Below are positions 5,515 to 8,166 of a stretch of 8,166 nt of DNA, piece after piece. How positions within the stretch are numbered: the stretch's first letter is position 1; each line of letters begins with the position of its first letter. Below the pieces are notes generated by a model. That model was given only the letters and a program-made list of their open reading frames with translations. It was not told the DNA's origin and did not search any database. The position numbers were made by a program, and so were the translations under genes. This stretch comes from an uncultured bacterium (GTDB taxonomy: Bacteria; Cyanobacteriota; Vampirovibrionia; Gastranaerophilales; Gastranaerophilaceae). The stretch is from positions 1-8,166 of the forward strand of contig CASGAK010000178.1 in NCBI GenBank assembly GCA_949299435.1. Reading direction: 5' to 3'.

Positions 5515-5600
5515 TTGCGTTATAGTATATACGATATTAACATTTTGTTACATATAACTTTTACAACGGAAGTAAATATGCTTTATTTTCCTTAATATAC

Positions 5601-5629
5601 TTGCTAAATAAGGATAAAAGTATTAGAAT
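5601..5629 (+). promoter_or_regulatory. Sigma-70-type promoter for the membrane TPR gene
   Basis: TTGCTA (5601-5606, four of six) and TAGAAT (5624-5629, five of six) lie on the plus strand with 17-nt spacing. The predicted start at about 5636 leaves a leader of roughly 12 nt, just enough for the AGAGG ribosome site. Together with the promoter at 5486-5514 it makes this spacer a divergent promoter region. Confidence 0.5.
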
Positions 5630-5636
5630 ACTAGCT

Positions 5637-5641
5637 AGAGG
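5637..5641 (+). promoter_or_regulatory. RBS supporting a TTG start
   Basis: AGAGG lies 6 nt before the TTG at 5648. The next in-frame Met is residue 39, after the membrane segment, so this site and the need for the anchor both support TTG initiation. Confidence 0.6.
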
Positions 5642-5647
5642 TATATT

Positions 5648-6748
5648 TTGAACAAGCGTAAATTATCTAAAATTTTTTCGTTCTTAATTTTAATAACAAT
5701 TGCCGTAACATCTTATTTATACACTGATTGGTATGTTACTCAGATAAACAAGTGTCGGGGAATGTACTTGGTATGGCGAGGCGATAGGGCTTTAAGAAAA
5801 ATTAAACTTCAAAAGGCTATTGATTATTATTTGCAGGGTCTTGCTTTGTATCCTGGGCATTATAGTGCTTGGTATAATTTAGGAAATATTTACGTTTTGT
5901 ATGAGGACTATTATTCTGCTGTAGATGCCTATGAAAATGCTTTTAAAGCAAATCCTAATTATGTTGTTGCAAGAATGAATTACGGTATTATATCAGCAGA
6001 AAGATTAGGTGACTTTGATGGGGCAATTGACCAGTACAACAAAATTTTGGGTATTAAAAAGAAGTTTTTAATATGGATTCCTTATGTATTCAATAACATG
6101 AAAAGTTATAATATAAATATGGGACTGGCTCATTACAACAAAGGGGTTGCATATCGCCAAAAATATATTTATCAGGAAGGTAAAAAGGATTATGAATTAA
6201 AATATTTAAAATATGCCATTGCCTCTTACAAAGAAGCTATCAAAATTTTAAAAGACAGCTATGATGCCCATTACAATTTGGGGCTTGCTTACCATTTATA
6301 CGGTGATTACAGAAATGCAGGCCTTGCTTATTGCAAAGCCATAGAGCTTGAGCCTTTTAATTATGAAGCTCACTATAATTTAGCTCTTTTATTAAGACAT
6401 TTAAAATATTATAAAGAATCTGTTGTAGAACTTCAAAAAGCGACCACCCTGTTGACAGAGAACGAGGGCATGTCAAATCGTCAAAGGTATGTATTTGATG
6501 TGCTAAACGATATTTCAAGGACTTATATGGAAACAAAGGGAAAAATAAATTATTTGGTGGATAATGTATCATCTGATGACAGAACTCCTACGGATATTGC
6601 TGCAGGTAATGTAACTTATGTAAAAGGACACCTTGTTATGTCAAATGATTTTGATGAAGCTATTTTACAAAACTACAGTACTTGCGGATCTTATAATATT
6701 TTCGTTAAAGAAGAAGAAAACGAAGACGAAATTCTTTATGGAAAATAA
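5648..6748 (+). CDS. Membrane-anchored TPR-repeat protein
   Basis: This 366-aa protein has a basic N-terminus and one membrane segment (about residues 10-26) without an obvious signal peptidase site, so it is probably a bitopic protein with its repeats outside the cytoplasm. TPR units are recognisable at about 39-72, 73-106, 107-140, 160-203 (stretched by an insertion around 172-187), 206-239 and 240-273; typical cores are YSAWYNLGNIYVLYEDYYSAVDAYENAF and DAHYNLGLAYHLYGDYRNAGLAYCKAIEL. Residues about 275-366 are a non-repeat tail ending in an acidic stretch (EEENEDE). Such proteins usually serve as assembly scaffolds in the envelope; the partner is unknown. Translation starts at TTG, with a matching RBS and promoter. 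It is the only plus-strand gene in the window, divergent from the Tyr/Met/Asn-rich gene and convergent with the ABC permease, its stop lying 5 bp from the permease stop. Confidence 0.88.
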   Translation: MNKRKLSKIFSFLILITIAVTSYLYTDWYVTQINKCRGMYLVWRGDRALRKIKLQKAIDYYLQGLALYPGHYSAWYNLGNIYVLYEDYYSAVDAYENAFKANPNYVVARMNYGIISAERLGDFDGAIDQYNKILGIKKKFLIWIPYVFNNMKSYNINMGLAHYNKGVAYRQKYIYQEGKKDYELKYLKYAIASYKEAIKILKDSYDAHYNLGLAYHLYGDYRNAGLAYCKAIELEPFNYEAHYNLALLLRHLKYYKESVVELQKATTLLTENEGMSNRQRYVFDVLNDISRTYMETKGKINYLVDNVSSDDRTPTDIAAGNVTYVKGHLVMSNDFDEAILQNYSTCGSYNIFVKEEENEDEILYGK

Positions 6749-6753
6749 TATTT

Positions 6754-7599
6754 TTAACCTTTTACAGCACCTTCATTTTCGCCAGAAATGAAGTATTTTT
6801 GCATGCATAAGAAAAATATTATGATAGGAATTGTAGCTAAAATTGAGCCTGCAGCTATAAATCTCCAGTTTGAACTGAACATTCCTTGTAAATTATTTAC
6901 CCCGACAGGTAGTGTATACATTGCTTCTTTTGTAAGCACGATGCTTGGCCATAAAAATTCCCCCCAGCTTCCAATGAAAGTAAAAATTGCAAGTACGGCT
7001 AATGAAGGTTTTACCATTGGAATAAGGACTTTTGTAAAAATTTGAAAAACATTACAACCATCAACTATTGCAGCTTCTTCCATTTCTTTAGGTATTCCCA
7101 AAAATGCTTGACGCATAAGAAAAATTCCGAAAGCACTTACAGCAAATGGCATTATAAGTCCGATAAAGCCCGCAAAATTATTTACACTGTCCACAAGGTG
7201 TAATTTTAATGTAATCAGATACACAGGGAGCATAATTGCTTGAAAGGGTATCATTATTGTTGCTAAAATTGCAAAAAATGTTATTTTTTTACCTCTAAAT
7301 TCCATTCTAGCAAGCGGATATCCTGCCATAGCCGATAAAATTAAATTTAAAATAACCGTCCCGCCTGCAACTATCATTGAGTTTATAAAATATCCGATAA
7401 AATCGACTTTTCCCCAAACACCAGCATAATTCGCCCAAGTGAAATCTGTCGGAATAATTGCCGGAGGGTATGCAAATATATTTTCGCTGTTGCCTTTCAA
7501 TGAAGTTGAAATAAGCCAAATAAATGGAAAAATTGATAATAAAGATACCAAAATCAGAATAATGTGTATAGGTAAGTTTTTTAGAAATTTTTTAATCAT
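6754..7599 (-). CDS. Carbohydrate ABC transporter permease (MalG/UgpE-like)
   Basis: This 281-aa protein is full length for the CUT1 second permease. It has about six membrane segments (roughly 10-32, 70-93, 105-130, 140-165, 198-220, 245-268). The cytoplasmic EAA loop reads MEEAAIVDGCNVFQIFTKVLIP (173-194), matching EAA-x-x-DG-(9)-I-x-LP, which docks on the ATPase. The N-terminal FPFIWLISTSLKG and the YPLARMEFRGKK stretch are characteristic of MalG/UgpE homologues. It would form the channel with the permease encoded just upstream. The substrate is probably a sugar or glycerol-phosphate-like compound, but permeases alone do not decide this. The ATG at 7599 overlaps the upstream TGA (ATGA), so translation is coupled. 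No ATPase follows in the window: the next gene downstream is convergent, so the ATPase is either upstream or shared, as with MsmK-type ATPases. Confidence 0.93.
   Translation of the reverse strand: MIKKFLKNLPIHIILILVSLLSIFPFIWLISTSLKGNSENIFAYPPAIIPTDFTWANYAGVWGKVDFIGYFINSMIVAGGTVILNLILSAMAGYPLARMEFRGKKITFFAILATIMIPFQAIMLPVYLITLKLHLVDSVNNFAGFIGLIMPFAVSAFGIFLMRQAFLGIPKEMEEAAIVDGCNVFQIFTKVLIPMVKPSLAVLAIFTFIGSWGEFLWPSIVLTKEAMYTLPVGVNNLQGMFSSNWRFIAAGSILATIPIIIFFLCMQKYFISGENEGAVKG
6771..6800 (+). terminator. Candidate terminator of the TPR gene inside the convergent permease gene
   Basis: CTTCATTT (6771-6778) and AAATGAAG (6786-6793) are perfect 8-bp arms with a 7-nt loop, followed on the plus strand by TATTTTT (6794-6800). 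It lies about 23 nt beyond the TPR stop and within the last codons of the permease gene. The stem is AT-rich, so the strength is uncertain. In minus polarity there is no T-run. Confidence 0.4.
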
Positions 7600-8166
7600 A
7601 TTTGATACCTGTTTTTCTCAAAAAATACAACATTAATTAATGAAAGTCCCAAAACTATAATTAGAAGCACAACAGCCATTGCAGATGCAAAACCTAAATC
7701 GAGGTTTTCAAAAGCTCTTTCATAGATGTAATATACAATTGTCTTACTTGAGCTAAGCGGACCGCCCTTGGTCATTACATAAATTTCAGCGAATACTTTC
7801 ATTGCTGAAATTGCACTGATCGTTGTGACAAGTGCAATGGTCGGCATAATATGAGGTATAGTTACGGTAATATGTTTTGTTAAAAAATCAGCACCGTCAA
7901 TGTCGCAGGCTTCATATAATTCATTAGGCACACTCATTAATGCGGCTAAATATATCATCATATAATATCCTATACCCTTCCAAATAGTTACAATGATTAC
8001 GGAGTACAATGCCCACTTAGGATCTGTGAGCCAGCCTATTCGCTCCAGTCCGAAAGTCGTGACTATATAGTTTAAAATTCCCTCATCAGCATAGAGCCAT
8101 TTAAATGCGATTGCTGCAACGACTATTGAAACTATTACGGGCAGATAGATTAATATCTTATATAAA
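7596..8166 (-). CDS. Carbohydrate ABC transporter permease (MalF/UgpA-like), 5' end outside window
   Basis: The frame stays open from the TGA at 7596 to the window edge, giving 189 visible residues. A TTG at 8009 is an internal Leu codon, not the start, because the upstream 52 codons (including LERIGWLTDPKWALYS) match what CUT1 permeases carry before their third membrane pair. The EAA loop is LYEACDIDGADF...VTIPHI (about visible residues 83-106), with Glu85, Asp90 and Gly91 conserved and Cys in place of the second Ala. MTKGGPLSSSKTIVYYIYERAF is the usual periplasmic loop near the C-terminus. UgpA/MalF-like proteins pair with the MalG-type permease encoded next, with which this gene overlaps by ATGA. 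The missing 5' part should contain the first two or three membrane helices. A solute-binding protein gene would be expected further upstream, outside the window. Confidence 0.92.
   Translation of the reverse strand, partial: LYKILIYLPVIVSIVVAAIAFKWLYADEGILNYIVTTFGLERIGWLTDPKWALYSVIIVTIWKGIGYYMMIYLAALMSVPNELYEACDIDGADFLTKHITVTIPHIMPTIALVTTISAISAMKVFAEIYVMTKGGPLSSSKTIVYYIYERAFENLDLGFASAMAVVLLIIVLGLSLINVVFFEKNRYQI

Noticed and set aside
7596..8009. A complete 137-aa permease starting at the TTG at 8009.
   Set aside because: The frame is open upstream to the window edge and encodes family-typical sequence, so the gene is longer and simply cut off by the window.
1..8166. CRISPR array, tRNA, rRNA or a defence or toxin-antitoxin system.
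   Set aside because: No regularly spaced repeats, no cloverleaf or CCA-like ends, and no recognisable defence-gene motifs were found by eye.

Overview
This is an AT-rich, gene-dense bacterial chromosome segment. It has short intergenic gaps, AGGAG-type ribosome sites before several genes, and stop codons TAA, TAG and TGA all in use. The mix suggests a host-associated, low-GC anaerobe. It includes a secreted and a membrane-anchored TPR protein, a Tyr/Met/Asn-rich orphan, a small protein with an N-terminal 'NFNG' motif, and a CUT1 sugar transporter. The style of the orphans resembles Candidatus Gastranaerophilales (Melainabacteria/Vampirovibrionia), but that is inference from style; no marker gene is present and a clostridial origin is not excluded.

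Layout. Positions 1-246 hold no intact gene. On the minus strand they carry what looks like the broken C-terminus of a large serine recombinase, plus a plus-strand terminator-like hairpin. Positions 247-4295 are seven minus-strand genes. Read in transcription order they are: a secreted TPR protein; a HAD-like phosphatase/mutase whose DxD motif reads DFN; an unknown 151-aa protein; a 108-aa YbjQ-family protein; a membrane-anchored YbjQ-family protein; a membrane-anchored M48 metalloprotease; and a stand-alone DEDDh 3'-5' exonuclease. The two YbjQ genes and the protease are packed with a 5-bp gap and a short overlap, so they look like one translationally coupled unit.

Positions 4296-4624 are a 329-bp non-coding gap with a GC-rich hairpin, a good intrinsic terminator and a promoter. 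Positions 4625-5452 (minus) encode an unknown protein with a Tyr/Met/Asn-rich N-terminus and a glycine-rich hydrophobic C-terminus. It is transcribed divergently from a TTG-started, membrane-anchored TPR protein (5648-6748, plus); recognisable promoters face both ways in the 195-bp spacer. Positions 6754-8166 (minus) are the two permeases of a carbohydrate ABC transporter. They overlap by ATGA, and the upstream one runs off the window.

The most interesting material is the YbjQ / membrane YbjQ / M48 protease cassette, the Tyr/Met/Asn-rich orphan, the recombinase fossil with two in-frame stops, and two genes whose promoters sit so close to the ATG that their transcripts may be leaderless.
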